Part shown: positions 46,788 to 60,700 of the stretch, piece after piece
Layout: the number at the start of each line of letters is the position of its first letter
Position numbering within the stretch: position 1 is the stretch's first letter
Notes under the pieces: model-generated
What the model was told of the DNA's origin: nothing
Databases searched by the model: none
The model's input: only the letters and a program-made list of their open reading frames with translations
DNA from: Cliona cf. orientalis
Taxonomy: Eukaryota; Porifera; Demospongiae; Clionaida; Clionaidae
Direction: 5' to 3'
Assembly: GCA_963930775.1 (NCBI GenBank)
Contig: OZ005689.1
Coordinates: forward strand, 31,086,159 to 31,150,158
DNA: 64,000 bases
Translations under genes and position numbers: made by a program

Positions 46788-48840
46788 CGGATTGGTCGCC
46801 TAATGTGTATCAAGCGAAAGAGGGTCATCTGAAAAAAAAGCTTTTATCGGCAAGAGATTTGACCCTGAACACTCATTTTACTAAGATGGCTGCTTCTGGA
46901 ACGGTTATAGAAGGATTGAACACCTTCCTTGAATCAATCCGATACTTTCCTTCTACCACCCATGAAGCAAGTATCCAATCCCAGATACTGACAGTCTCGG
47001 GGGATATTATGGAGTACTCCAACCTTCTTTATAAGTCATGTGGTAAGTACAAGCAAGAGTACAGATTTTTATTAAGTATCATAGCAATAGAGTTAGGATC
47101 ATATACGTAATAGTTATACCATGCCCACGAGGGCTATATGGGATTTATTGTCCGATTAAATCGCTAGTCAACACAGCCAAAAACATTCATAACACCAATC
47201 TAATCTGTTCGTACGTACATAGACATTGCTTTGGACGTAGCTTCTATGGCAAAGCTCATGGCGCATGAGCGGCCGGGCAATACTCGTATTGCCCTAACCA
47301 CATCCTGGGTGATATATGAGTATTGCCCTCGCCTTGGTCAGCTTTACGGCGTATAGCGGAAGTGCGCGGCACTTTGATCCACCCACGCAGTAGGCTTTAA
47401 TGTGCAGTATGATGCAGATATCATTGGATACTCACTGTATGAGATGTGATACAGAATACTAACGTTAATACTACTGTGAATGTGAATGTGTCATGTGAAT
47501 ATTCCCATATTGCTACACTGTTAGAAAAAGGGTGCCACTGTAGCACCTTTGGTAGTGCTAGTAGTATGGTTTATATTGGCCACTCTAGGTTGCACAAATT
47601 TTGGCACCCCATGGTGCTGCATTAGCACCCAATCTGTGCTGGCTTAGGGTGCTAGTTCTCCTATGAAATCTTGTATATGTTCAAATGTCTTGAAAGTCAG
47701 TACAGTTGATTAGAAAAAGAAAAATTTACTAATTGAACATAACCATAGAACAAATATGTTTGCATAATGGAGAAGGGGGAGGTTAACTAAAGAAAGAGAG
47801 AAAGCTGCGATAGAAGAAGGGGAGAGTGGAAGGAAGTAGATAAAGAGAGAGAGAGGGGGGGGGAGACACAGATGAGAGAGAGATGGGGGAAGGGAGATGA
47901 AATACTTGAATTGAGCATCATGCTACATCTTGTTCACAATGTCAGAGTAGCTGTGGTGCTAGTATTACACCCTATTTTTAACAGTGTATGTTCATGTTTA
48001 GTGATACTTTACATTGACCATTAATACTTAGGTGAATTTGAATGAGGCTGAAGTGAGGTTTCATATAACTGATCCAATACTAAAAGGGATTTTGAGATGT
48101 ACTAACTGTAGTTTCAGCTGAGGAACGTATACAAAAACCACCGATTACTTCTCAACCCAGTACTTCTCAGTTCACTCCTACTTCTCAGCCCAGTTCTTCT
48201 CAACACAGTGCTTCACAGACCGGTACTGCCATGGAAACACCTTCACAGCAAAAGAGTATGTCCGAGGGCATTATACCCGACTACACCATATATTTACTGT
48301 CACATGGTTTTGGTGGTGGAAAAATGCCGGTGATTGGAATAGTAGAAGTGAAACGGAAGGAAGACTTTAATGATAAAGCCATTTGCCAAACGATAGGCTA
48401 TCATATAGTAAGCCGTGTATCAAATATTAAACAGAGCAATGTTGTTCCACCATTGTTGATTTTAATATGCCAAGACCAGCTAAAGTTTATCTTTCTACCA
48501 TTCGTATCTGATGGAAATCATTATATTGATGCAATTGTAACACCAGCCATTAACATCTTTGAACCGAATGGTAGCCTCACAAATGAATCATGGTTTGTAT
48601 GTACTTGTCTATACATTACGGGAAGGTATAAAAACGAGCTGTCTCTGATGAATGGCACTGGTTACAATCTCACGCTCCATAAGAAAAAACCTATGAACAG
48701 TACATGGACATTCCGACTGATATCTCCGAACTACTTGTGGAAAAAATGAATTCATCGAAGAAGTGAAGCGAAGAGATAGAGAATTGGAGCAAAGAGATAG
48801 AGAATTGGAGCAAAAAAAGATGAAATTAGGAAACTAAAAG
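46788..48840 (+). pseudogene. PD-(D/E)XK-like nuclease family gene with eroded 3' end
   Basis: Exon one (46788-47042) is helical (VIEGLNTFLESIRYF) and ends at a GTAAGT donor. Exon two starts at 48118 after TTTCAG; the phases agree. Exon two begins with Thr/Ser/Gln-rich repeats (TSQPSTSQ) and then IIPDYTIYLL, PVIGIVEVKRKEDF and AICQTIGYH, giving the Asp...Glu-x-Lys...Gln layout of PD-(D/E)XK nucleases, then a beta-rich region (LLILICQDQLKFIFLPF). The main frame ends at 48749. A better continuation (YEQYMDIPTDISELLVEK) lies one frame over from about 48680 and then shifts twice more into a repeated coiled coil (RDRELEQ). Three shifts within 150 bp, one in an A-run, suggest decay. The partner gene or host role is unknown. 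Confidence 0.55.
47516..47986. mobile_element. CACTG-ended EnSpm-type MITE
   Basis: CACTGTTAGAAAAAGGGTG at the left and its near complement CACCCTATTTTTAACAGTG at the right. CACTR ends are typical of CMC/EnSpm elements. It sits in the intron of the PD-(D/E)XK-like gene. The interior has only purine-rich simple sequence. Confidence 0.8.
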
Positions 48841-49159
48841 CTCAATTTAAGGAATCTGGCCAATAAGAAGGGCGAATCAGAACCAGGAGTCGTACACAGA
48901 AGTCATAGTGTTGTATTTTCATGTATTCTGCTATAAAACACATGCTAACTCTAACTCATGTATTCTGCTATATTCTGCTCAACTACTTCTAATTCTTCTA
49001 GTACTTCTAATCAAGTTCTAGTTCTAGTTGAGTTATAACTACCATTTTAGCAAACAAATTACTGCTTGACTTTTATACTTACGTTAGTGTGAGGAGACAC
49101 TGTATGGCCGAGAAGGTGAGAAATAATGGCCACATGGTCACACGAGTTGAACCAGCAGA
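48841..49159. other. No gene seen
   Basis: A short AT-rich interval with small repeats of TATTCTGCT and TTCTAGT. Confidence 0.5.
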
Positions 49160-50010
49160 ACAGAAGTACTGGAAAAATTTTGTTGATAGCTCTGTGGCCT
49201 GACCGACAAGACAATTTCACAGATACTTCCACCAGAATAAGTGGCATGGTGATAGCTCTGTGCCCGCAGTCTGTTGCTGTCGTGGACCGACAAGCCACTT
49301 TCACAGATACTTCCACTAGAATAAGTAGCATGGTGATAGCTCTGTGGCTGTCATGGACCGACAAGCCACTTTCACAGATACTTCCACCAGAATAAGTAGC
49401 ATGGAGGTAGCTCTGTGGCTGCAGTCTGTGCCTACCGTATAGCGGGAAATTTTCGTTGGTGCTAATTTTCGTATGATTGACCAAAATACCCTTAGAATAA
49501 ATTTTCGTATTTTTTAATTTCGTGTGCTTGCTGTGGGAGATTGTGCGCATGCACAGCTGCTAGCGCTCGCACTATACGGTAACACTAGCATCACTGGCTT
49601 CCCCTTGATCGTAGTGGAGCTAATCGATGTCCACTGGGATCAGGAAGGTCACTCCGTTTCGACGCCTTGGCAAAGAACAGATAAAGAGACATTTTTCAGT
49701 GAGCTAGCCTTGCAGTTAGCATCCGCTGCTCGCGCTAGCGACCGCATGTGGCCGTGGTAGGCCTATAGGTCAAAGGTCACGTATGAAATAAAAGAGTTTG
49801 CACGTTCAAATTTTCACAGTTTTTATTTTCGTATAAGGGATGGAGCATACGAAACATACGAAAATTAGCACCATACGAAAATTTCCCGCTATACGGTATC
49901 ATGGACTGATAAGACACTTTTACAGATACTTCCACCAGAATAAGTAGCATGGTGATAGCTCTGTGCCTGAAGTCTGTGGCTGTCATGGACAGACAAGACA
50001 CTCACAGATA
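49160..50010. repeat. Minisatellite with a MITE inserted in it
   Basis: Units of roughly 60-80 bp share ACAGATACTTCCACCAGAAT and GGTGATAGCTCTGTG; four to five units lie before 49433 and about two after 49898. The element at 49433-49898 splits the array. Confidence 0.8.
49433..49898. mobile_element. Mariner-type MITE, TACCGTATAGCGGG termini
   Basis: The left end TACCGTATAGCGGGAAATTT and its complement at the right, both continuing into GGTGCTAATTTTCGTATG, with TA borders. The first bases match the termini of the 34151 and 23898 elements although the interiors are unrelated. Confidence 0.9.
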
Positions 50011-50059
50011 CTCATTGAACTAAACCTTTTTACCTCATCTACTTCGCTTCAATGGCTCC

Positions 50060-50275
50060 AATCCCAACAGCATTATGGTACTAAACAACACATCTGTACA
50101 CTACCACAAGCAAGTCAGGGAACTTAGCAGTGTAGGAGCTTTGGTACTCTTGTTGCCTCCCTACAGCCCTGACCTAAATCCCATCGAGGAGATGTTTTCA
50201 GTAGTTAAGTCTTTTCTGAAGGCAAATGAAGAAATCAGAGTTCCATCTCGTCAAAACCCAAAATTCAAATTTTAG
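50060..50275 (+). pseudogene. IS630/Tc1-like transposase fragment, catalytic Asp lost
   Basis: The C-terminal part of a DDE core reads VLNNTSVHY where an active enzyme has a catalytic Asp in place of the first Asn, then LLLPPYSPDLNPIEEMFSVV. It aligns to residues 155-205 of the transposase at 5939-6673. N-terminal sequence is missing and the second Asp is Asn, so this is a dead fragment. Confidence 0.8.
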
Positions 50276-50338
50276 ATCATGATAGTATTGAGTATTCGTT
50301 TTTCTTTTAGCCGCCATTGCGAGCACTTTGATAGAAAC

Positions 50339-53300
50339 TGTTATGTTCCCCACCAGAGCACACAGAACTTCCGCAGCATTGAAGGTTATTGGGTTGCAAA
50401 TGCACTGACAGCATATACACACAAACGAACTTAAATACTGAGGGGTACAATAAGGTACAGCACAAAAGGGTCGAGAACCTTCCCGATAAAAGAATAAGTT
50501 TTAGACAGCAGCAATTAGCAACAATGAAAATATGACTATGACCTAATTACAGAACAATGTAAAATAATGACAAGTCCAAATACATCACATCCCTTTCCTC
50601 CTTAGCTCCAGACTGGCTGGAATCGTTCAGGCGGTCTTCTAATACGACTGGAGCGACGAATCGCAACTGGCTGGGTAGCAACTGCCTCCAATTCAGGCTC
50701 GCTGTTTCCAGGCAGATCGGCATCGGCTGCCTCCTCCAACTCCGGTACCAACAAATCCTCCAATTCCTGTTCTCTGGCAGCACGAGACTTGATGTGGTCC
50801 ACATGTCGGCGCACAGACGCTCCCGAACTGATCTTGATCTTGTAAGAGCGAGAGCCTAACACTTCCACAATCTTCCCGGGAAACCATTTGTCGCCTGCTT
50901 GAAAATTTCTAGCATACACATTGTCGCCCATCTGAAATAGCCTCTCTTTCCTACTTCCATCGTGGGCTACTTTTTGAGCTATCTGTCTTTCCTCCACTCG
51001 TTTAGTCAAATCTGGATGCAATAAGTCAAGGTGAGTACGAGGTTTCCTCCCGAGCAACAGTTCAGATGGCGACACACCAGTAGTTGCATGAGGCGTATTA
51101 CGGTACTTAAACAGCAATCTCGCAAGCCTCAAATCCATATCTCCTTCCGGGGTTTTCCTTAGACCTGCTTTAACTACTTGAACCGCCCGCTCAGCCAATC
51201 CATTGGTGGCTGGGTGATAAGGTGAAGAGGTGCGATGACGAATTCCATTCCTCAGCACAAAGTCACTGAATTCCTCACTTGTAAAAGAGGTCCCATTGTC
51301 TGAAAATAATAGCTCAGGGATACCATGCGTAGCAAATAAATTCCGGAGTACCTTAATCGTTGCTGCTGAAGAGGTGGATGGCACAATTACTGCCTCAATC
51401 CATTTGGAGTGTGCATCTATCACCACTAAAATGGTCTTCCCTTGAAAAGGTCCAGCATGATCCACATGTATTCTCGACCATGGTTTCTTAGGCCACTCCC
51501 AACAATGCAATGGGGCTACTGCTGGAGACTTCTGATTTACTTGACATGCTTCACACTGCTGCACTTTTGAAGTCAAATCTGCATCAATACCAGGCCACCA
51601 CACTACTTGTCTTGCTATACTCTTCATTTTGACAATACCTGGATGACCATCATGCAGTAAATCCAACACTCGGGCTCTTCCTGCTGCAGGCACAACAACT
51701 CTATTTCCTCTCAGTATGCATCCATCCAACAAACTTAGCTCATCCTTCTTCTGATATGGTGCCAGTTGTTCATCCGAATTCTCATTCCATCCCTTAGCCA
51801 CCAACTCCCTCACTCTCGACAGGATTGGATCCTTAGTTGTCCACTGTCTAATTTGCTCAGCTGTGATTGGTGATGACTGCAGGGTCTGGAGCAGACAGAC
51901 TACTTCACCAGGAAGGGGTACTTCTGCGGAAGCTGGAGACTCGGGTAGAGGCAGCCTACTTAATCCATCGGTATTTGCCATCTTCTCCCCTGGCCGATAG
52001 GAGATGGTATATTGATATGCACCAAGAATCAATGCCCACCGTTGCAGTCTGGCAGAAGCCATAACAGGAACACCTCGGGACTCACTGAGCAGATACTGAA
52101 GTGGTTTGTGGTCGGATACAATGGCAAATTGTCGGCCATAAAGATATTGATGAAAACGTTTAACTCCAAATACTATTGCCATGGCCTCCTTATCCAGTTG
52201 AGAATATTTCCTCTCCACAGCATTCAATGTACGCGAGGCGTAAGCAATTGGTTTCTCAGTACCATCAGCGAGTACATGACACAAAACTGCTCCAACCCCA
52301 TAAGGAGATGCATCCGTAGATAGCGACACTGCTTTTGTAGGATCGTAGTGCTGTAAAACTGGGGCTTCAGCTAGCTGCTTCTTCACCAGCTCAAATGCTT
52401 TGGCTTCCACCACTCCCCACTTCCAATCACTTTGCTTCTTCAAAAGGTTGTACAATGGAGCAAGTTGACAGGATAAAATTTTCAAAAACTTTCCGTAATA
52501 ATTGATCATCCCCAGAAATGAGCGTAGCTGAGATATATTCTGGGGTGCTGGGGCATTCGTGATAGCCTCGGTCTTCCTCCTTGAGGGTTGTAAGCCACTA
52601 GCTGTAATTGTATGGGCTAGATACTCCACCCTCGGTAACAAAAATTCACACTTCGACTTTTTCAGCGTGAAACCCTCAGCCTCCAGCCGTGTCATCACAG
52701 CATCCAAATTCTTCACATGATCTTTATCATCTTTCCCCGTGACTAGAATATCATCAATATACACTACAGTACCGGGGATGTCCTTGAGCAATGTCTCCAT
52801 TGCCCGCTGGAAAATCGCTGGAGCTGAACTAACTCCAAATGGCAGCCGATTATACCGAAACAACCCCTTATGGGTATTGATGGTAACATACATTTTTGAC
52901 TCCTCCTGCAACGGAATCTGCTGATAGGCATGAGCAATGTCCAACTTGGTGAATTTTTGTCCACCCGCTACTCGTGCAAACAAGTCTTCAATTCGAGGAA
53001 TTGGGTAAGAATCTGTCTTTGATACCTTGTTAACAGTGAGCTTGTAGTCACCACAAATTCTCACAGTGCCATCCTGCTTCATTACTGGCACTATTGGTGC
53101 TGCCCACTCCGAAAATGGCACTGGCTCAATTATTCCCTCCTTTTGCAATTGCTCCAACTCGACTTCAATCTTCTCTCCTAGAGCATAAGGGACTGTCCGA
53201 GCATTGCAAAAACGAGGAGTAACCTGCTGCTCGAGGTGAAATGCTGCTGTAATGTTCCTGGCCTTCCCCAACTCGGAACGAAACAGGGGCTCATGCTTGC

Positions 53301-54752
53301 TCAATAGATCCTCCAAGGTAATTCCTGAAGACACGTGCTGTACTGCAAAACTCTTCCAGTCCAATCTGATTTGTTCCAACCAGTCCCGTCCTAACAGGCT
53401 AGGACCTGCTCCTTCCACTACCAGCAATGAACGCATGATCCTTTGCTCTCCATACTCCACGATAACCTCCAAGGCCCCCAGTATCGTCAACTGTTGGCCA
53501 GAATATGTTCGCAACTTTATGGTCGTTGGTTGCAGTTTAGGAGAGACTTCCCACAAATTCAGGTAAGTTGATTCGCTGATCAGCGACATCGAGGCCCCTG
53601 TATCCACCTCCATCTGCAGCGGGGCTCCATTTAATACTACTTGTATCATATAGGGACATCTGTTTTTCCCTTGCACGTGGTATAGGTCATAAACCTCCAC
53701 TGGAGCGGTCGACTCGACAGGCTCTTCCCAGTCTTCCTGTATGGTGTGGGTTTGTTTCCCTCGACTCGACTTTGATTTGGCCATACAAGCACGAGCAATG
53801 TGTCCGCGTTTCTTGCAAAAATGGCATAAAGCCAACTTAAATCTACAATCCACTGCCAAATGGTTTCCCCCACAGCGATAACACTCCTTTTTCTGATCCT
53901 GTAGGGCTCCTGAGCGAGGAAGTAAATTCACTTGGTCCACCGGTGCTGTCGTGGTCCGCAAACTACGTGCACTTTTTTCAGCCGACTCCGCAGCTTTCAC
54001 CATCTCCATTGTTTTCTTGTAGGTTAGATCAGCTTTAGTGAGAAGCTGTCGCTGAACTGACTCCTGCTGCAACCCGCACACAATTTGATCTCGTAACTCG
54101 GTTTCTAAATTTGCACCAAAATTACAGTGAGTTGCTAGCTTACGAAGAGCTGCGTCATATTCAACAATAGGTTCCCCTGGTGCTTGCTCACGTTTACGAA
54201 AATGAAACCGCTCTGCAATCTCGATTCTTGGAGGTTCGAAATGCGACTTTAATAACTCCGATATCTGCTTCAAAGTCCGTGTGCTTGGGTCGTCAGGAGC
54301 TAGCAAATCACACAGTCGATCATAAGTCGAGGCTCCTATCGAGGTTAGCAATATTGCTACCTGCAATTCTTGTGGCACCTTGTTTGCTGTGAAGTAGAGC
54401 TTTGCACGCTGCAAATATGTAGTGATAGAGTCCGATGCTGGACAAAACTCCTTAAGGGTACCAAAAGTGGCCATCTGGCGGTTTTATCCTTGTCGCCAAA
54501 ATGTTATGTTCCCCACCAGAGCACACAGAACTTCCGCAGCATTGAAGGTTATTGGGTTGCAAATGCACTGACAGCATATACACACAAACGAACTTAAATA
54601 CTGAGGGGTACAATAAGGTACAGCACAAAAGGGTCGAGAACCTTCCCGATAAAAGAATAAGTTTTAGACAGCAGCAATTAGCAACAATGAAAATATGACT
54701 ATGACCTAATTACAGAACAATGTAAAATAATGACAAGTCCAAATACATCACA
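50339..54752 (-). mobile_element. Complete Ty3/Gypsy LTR retrotransposon
   Basis: Two 251-bp direct repeats (50339-50589 and 54502-54752) flank a 3.9-kb coding interior, and GAAAC occurs on both sides as a 5-bp target duplication. By eye the two LTRs are identical, so insertion is recent. The element is in minus orientation. The single frame spans Gag, protease, RT, RNase H and integrase without a stop. The insertion site is the first of two tandem 75-bp repeats. This is the best candidate in the window for a currently mobile element. Confidence 0.95.
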
Positions 54753-57700
54753 GAAACAGGCCCTTATGAGGAGTCCAAGCAAGCAGATGAAATTTTGAAT
54801 TTCAGGTAGAAACGAGCACTTTAACAGAAACAGGCCCTCATAAGGCCGAGGAGGCTAAGCAAGCATATGAAATTTTTGAATTAATTTTGGTAGAAACGAG
54901 TGACGTCACGTGATATTCACCCGTATTGTAGCATAGGAATGTGATTTTGTGCAACGATTATGGGAATTAAATCAGCTTGCAGCCAGAGTAGATCTGAAGG
55001 GGGCGGGGCTAGCAACTTGCAGGACCTAGGCCTAGGGTATAGGAGGTTCGTTGGGCAATTACGTAATGCATTCTGGTGCTGCATGCACGTGATGTGTAGT
55101 GCGTGCACGTTTTCAAGTATCTAGCTAGCTACGCACGAAGCTCTAAGTGGTCCCCCAAATTGCAAATCAAGGGTGGGGTCTGGGTACGAGACTAAGCTAG
55201 AAGTGGAGCATCTGTTGTGAAGAGCCAGAGACTAAACGTGAGTTGTAAGGATATGTAGTTTCGTACCAGAACTAGCTAGCCATTTTACTTTGTGTTTTGC
55301 TTGCATAAACATAACATTGTCATCAGAGCAAAAACTGCGTGTAGTGCAGCTATCAATATTGTCCCCGAATATAAACCCCCTCGTGGGGAGTATAGGGGGT
55401 GTGGTGGGGATTTTCCTCCAATTAGCACTAAAATTCTGCCCCCCAGGGGGGGAGGGATTAGCGCATGCACACAAGACATTTCCTAGAAGCTTCGCCTCAT
55501 ATGCATACATGCTCCAACAATTGATTAATAGGGGTGGGGATTCGCCTATTAGGAGTGCAGAACCATAGGGGTAATTAGCTAGGGTGATTTGCTAATCCCC
55601 ACCACTCCCCGCGAGGGGGGTAGTCGGGACCTTCCTTTGATAGATGCATAGCTTTGACACCCCATGCCCCACCTGTTTGCTGTGCCCAACCAGTTAGACA
55701 CTATTTAGATTTCTATGTGATTTAGAAGACCAAAGGGCTCTGTGTAGAATCCCGAGCGAAGTGAGGGTTCTACTGAGCCCCGAGGTCTTCTAAATCATGT
55801 ACAAACTGACTAAACAGTGTCTAACAACTTTATATCCTAGCAACAATTCCCACAAGCTTGACATATAAACTGCTGCTTAGCAACAAACCTAACCTATCAA
55901 AGATTTACAGGTTTATATGGTGAATTTACAAGTTTATATGAGATTTTTTCACGAGAAATAGATACCTGGTCCTGACCAATCAGATCGCAGTATTTGTTAC
56001 AACTAGGAATATAGCGCCCATGCACTATGCATATTGCGTTGCTGATGATGTACGACGTCATACAGTAACTGGGTATGGTCCATTGGGCAAGCATGAATAT
56101 ATTCTGTGTAGGCATTATTGTGCAGTACTTTGTGGCCACACCTTTGCACATCGAACAGGGAGGTTTGGGATCGTGTGTGTGTGTGCACTAAACCTGAGAC
56201 TATGTCCACTAAGCACTCTGTTTCTCCCGAGTCTTTGCATACACTAAATCTACTATGTCCATTGAGGCTCGCTTCGGCTCGGCACTATTATGCACATTTT
56301 ATTATTGCGCATCAATCATAAGTGTTTTTGCTGACTCAACGGGTTGAACAGGATTGCATGGGCTTACTTTGCAAACACGCTCTAATTAGAATCCTCCTTT
56401 GACAGCCTGTCGACAGTGCAGCATGGGAAAGTCTTTTTCAGTGACAGGCTTTTATTAACCCTCGCCGCAAAGTGTAGGCGGAGGGTTACTGCAATCGTTT
56501 GGCAATTTTTGTCCGTCCGTCGATCCGTATGGTAAGGGTCGTCTGGGAGAAAGTACGCATCTGAGGATTACCAGGCATCAAGGAAGAGTGGTCACGTTAA
56601 GTTCTGCCCATTGGTATAATAGTGTGCAGCTGTGGTTGCCATTCTGTGCCTTGCTGGTCAGTTGTCAGTGCAGTGACAGTGTAAACAGGCAGTGGCACTC
56701 AAGTGCATAATTGAGTTTAAGTAGTCACAGAGGCTTTCAGTTATTATAGTGACATAGGCAGGTGCCTTCCCCCTAGCCTATATCCATGCACTGACTCTGA
56801 AGAAAACTGGAATACCTCAGGTGCAGGGTATGTATATAGTATTGAACTAGATACATACTACCATAATATTATTACAAGTATAAAAAATAATTGAATAAAA
56901 TTGAAGGATGAAGTAGGGATGGCAGTGCCAAAAAATACACAAACAAGATTTGTAGGGATAACGTATCACACCCACTATACATCCCTACGCTTGCTTTTCT
57001 CGATAATATCATATACTTAATTCTGATTCAGTATGTAAAGTATCGCTGTCCATGCATGGGTTTACGGTATCGATTTCCATTCCTGCATGATTATAATATT
57101 ATGTGTGTGCACGGCTACTCAAAAAGCAAGCGTAGGGATGTATAGTGGGTGTGATACGTTATCCCTACAAATCTTGTTTGTGTATTTTTTGGCACTGCCA
57201 TCCCTACTTCATCCTTCAATTTTATTCAATTGTTTTTTATACTTGTTACTGTTCTTTTTTTAGAGCCCTCGGGGTAGCTCATGATTGTCACTCCAACAAT
57301 AATACAATATATTATAGGAAAGTAGGTATATACACCTGGACCACTGATTCAGCATGTTTGTGCGATCCTAGCCTTTGTGTCAGGCCTGAGCTATGGTACT
57401 GCAACACACCGTGATTTCAAACTTGAATATTCCTGTAAGTGCAAATCCCAGGCAGTCGTTTGATAGCTAGCTAGGACGTCTTCTTTTGTATCACACACTA
57501 TCGAACGTACATCTGTGGGATTCTCGAGGTAATCAGCTAAACTGACCTGCGAATGAAGCCACGCCCCTCGTTATCTCGATCCTGAAGCTGGCTGACAGGC
57601 GAACTTGAAAGAAGGCCGTTTAGAATCAAGTAGCGACGAAAATCTTCTGTTTCGGGAGCGTATTGTATAGGCCAGTAAGTTTTCTGTTGGTAGTAGCCAC

Positions 57701-60700
57701 CATAATCAGTTCACTGAGCTGATCGATCAGCTGAGCGCTTGAGCGCTCGAGCATATCCCGGCGCATGCGCACCACTGATATCGGTCACATGACTTCACCA
57801 TGGCAACACCGTATGAGCATGCGCATTATATGACAATATGGCCAATCAGACACACCCACTCGCGAAATGTGCTGTACACACCCACAATTAAATCGCTGTC
57901 CTGATAACACAAAACGAGCATGCCACAGACGTGCGCGCTCCAAAATAGAGTGGATTTATACTCGAACTAAGGTGAGCGGTCATGGTAGTCTTGAGTTAGC
58001 CCAGGAAAACAGAAAGAAAGAAAGAAAGAAAGAAAGATTGAGAAAATGGCTATTTTTTGAACATCTGGTTCTGGCATATACAATGGAGTTGATGAATGAT
58101 CTTGGTCTTGTTAGATAATTTGCTGTAGATTCTGATTTTGATACTTAGAAATCTCATAAAATTACCTGTTTTGAGATATTTTGATATTTGTAATGTATTA
58201 CATATATGGAGTATCCGTGCCATCCCTACTTATAGAGTCTACCGACTCTATGATGGTAATATGTATCTATAATATGCCAGGGTAGTATGTATCTAGTTCA
58301 ATACTCCTTATATTCGGAGCAGGCATACACACTGGGATATGCTAGCTACTATAGATCTACATGTGCATGAGTCATGCATGCGTGTAGCGGTGAGGGTTCT
58401 GCACTCCTGTGCATTCATTTGGTTCTGCTACCCGAAATTATCCTACTAGATGGATTAGCAAGTCTACATAATATTATTTTTGGATGTGTGGATATGCTTT
58501 ATTGGACTATTTCATTCTATAAAGCATACACCCCCATTGAGGTTAGTCTCGCGCAGCCAGACTCTTACACCTGGGGAGGGAGAGTCTGGTAAAGTGCTAT
58601 ACATCAAGTTGTCCTAGTGCCTCACACGAGGCGTGACCAATCAGATTGCATCTTTATGGCATTACGTAGTTTGTGGTGGCGTATCCGACTATGAACGAAA
58701 GCGTCAAGCTAGCTTAGCCTGTTTTGTCATCACTGTTTCTTTGAATAACTGTGCTGAGTCACCATTTTTGTTGCGAAATCAAGGCATGCGCTAACGTTTA
58801 CGTTGTTTGGAATGCACGTAATTACTCGTTCTGTGATCTGATTGGTCCTTCCCAGATTTTGGGAATTGTCACGAACGCGGGTATACACATGCCACCAGAC
58901 CTTCCCTTTGCATGTGAAGGTCTGGCTCGCAAGACGGGTGTATCTATTCACTGGACTGGACCACTGGACTGGACTACTGGACTGGACTCACCTTTGACCC
59001 CAAAATATTAACTAAAACCTGTAATTTTGCACTGATTGGCAATCCTAGAATTCTGTCGTATCCCTTCTCTGGTCGGGAAGACACACATTTTATGCTTACT
59101 TGCTCTAAATCAGATCAAGCATTCATGTCCGGCAGGCAGGTAAAAATCAGTTATAGTAGCTATTTTCAACTGGTCAGCCTAGCATCTGAGTGTATCTTAG
59201 CCAGTGGTGTCACACCCAATCCATGCACCTGTGTACCCATCCTATCCATGACGTGTAGTTCTGTTTACCTATAGTGCACATTTCACTATGTATACATGTA
59301 CATAGACTGTCTACATGGAATAGTACCTAATACTATAATGTCATGTAGTACTACAATTACACTTCCACTAGCTGTGTGCATCCACCTGTGCAGTTACTTT
59401 CAGTAACTTGCACCCGGTTAAAAACAACTACCTAGAGATGCCACTGATCTTAGCTATCTAAAACTGTGACAATGCATAGTTTTACTCTTTTCCTAGCCTG
59501 TATCTGTGCTGTACTAAGTGACAATACACCAACTGGTTAAATTTTAGAATGTAGCTGAAATCATACTCAAGATATACCTACAACATGGGTATACATATAC
59601 ACTCATCATGCTAAAGATAATGGCTACATATGTCTCCTATAGTATAGTGATTCAGGCCCGTAGCCAGACTTTTTAAAAGGGGGGTGCACATGTGTATGGG
59701 TTTAATTACTATAATGTACTCGCAACAAGTGTTGGAATATTTCTTGCTTGCTTTTATGCATGTATTGGTCACAACTGCTTATTGATTGAGGTGTGATGTT
59801 AATTAGCTGCACTAAGTGTGGTTTTGTCAAGAGGATAGCATGCAGCCTCAGTCTATTGCTCATGCAATTAAGAATTTCTGTGAAATGACATGCAATTATT
59901 AGGCTGAAAAAAGGGGGTGCACGTGCACCCCCCCTGCCTACGAGCCTGTGATTATTTCTTGCTGACAAGGAACTCTAGTGTATTAACAATCTTGAGTGTC
60001 AAGGTATGGAGTTGGTAAAAGTTTCCTACATGTATTTGCATCCGGGGTCATTTAGCATGCATAGAACAACTAGTAACAGAGGAGGCTTAAAGACCAGCTA
60101 TATAGCAGGGGGACTTATTCACTACTAGCTGGTTTGATTGATGATCCTTAGCTTGATTGAATGTCAAATTACCCATGTCCCTACATGTACAGCTAAACAC
60201 AGCTGGCTTTCATCATAGCTACACAGTTACTGTATTAGCAAGGTAACTACAGAGGTCAAATATCCTGAATCTGACCATTGTGGCGAAAACAGAAAGACTG
60301 GCTTATATGAGTATTAACAACACAACTAGAGAGCTAAATTGAGCACTGATTTGTGCCATTTTTGGGGTTAAAGGTGAGTCCAGTAGTCCAATCCAGTGGT
60401 CCAGTCCAGTGAATAGATACACCCCTCGCAAGACTACCATTGAGATAATTATGTCCAGAGGGGTATCAACCACTTGTCCTAGGGGATACCACAAGGAAAA
60501 TGATTACGTCTTAAGGGGTGCATGAACCAGATCTAGGGGACACTAATTATCTCCAGAGGGGGGGCCTAAGGTAATATTAATGCTGTCCAGAGGGGGACCT
60601 AAGAGAGGATTAATGTCTAGAGTGGGGCCTAAGATAAGATTAATGCTTGTCCAGAGGGGCACTCAGTTGCATGGAATTAATGATGTCCAGAGGGGCGCTG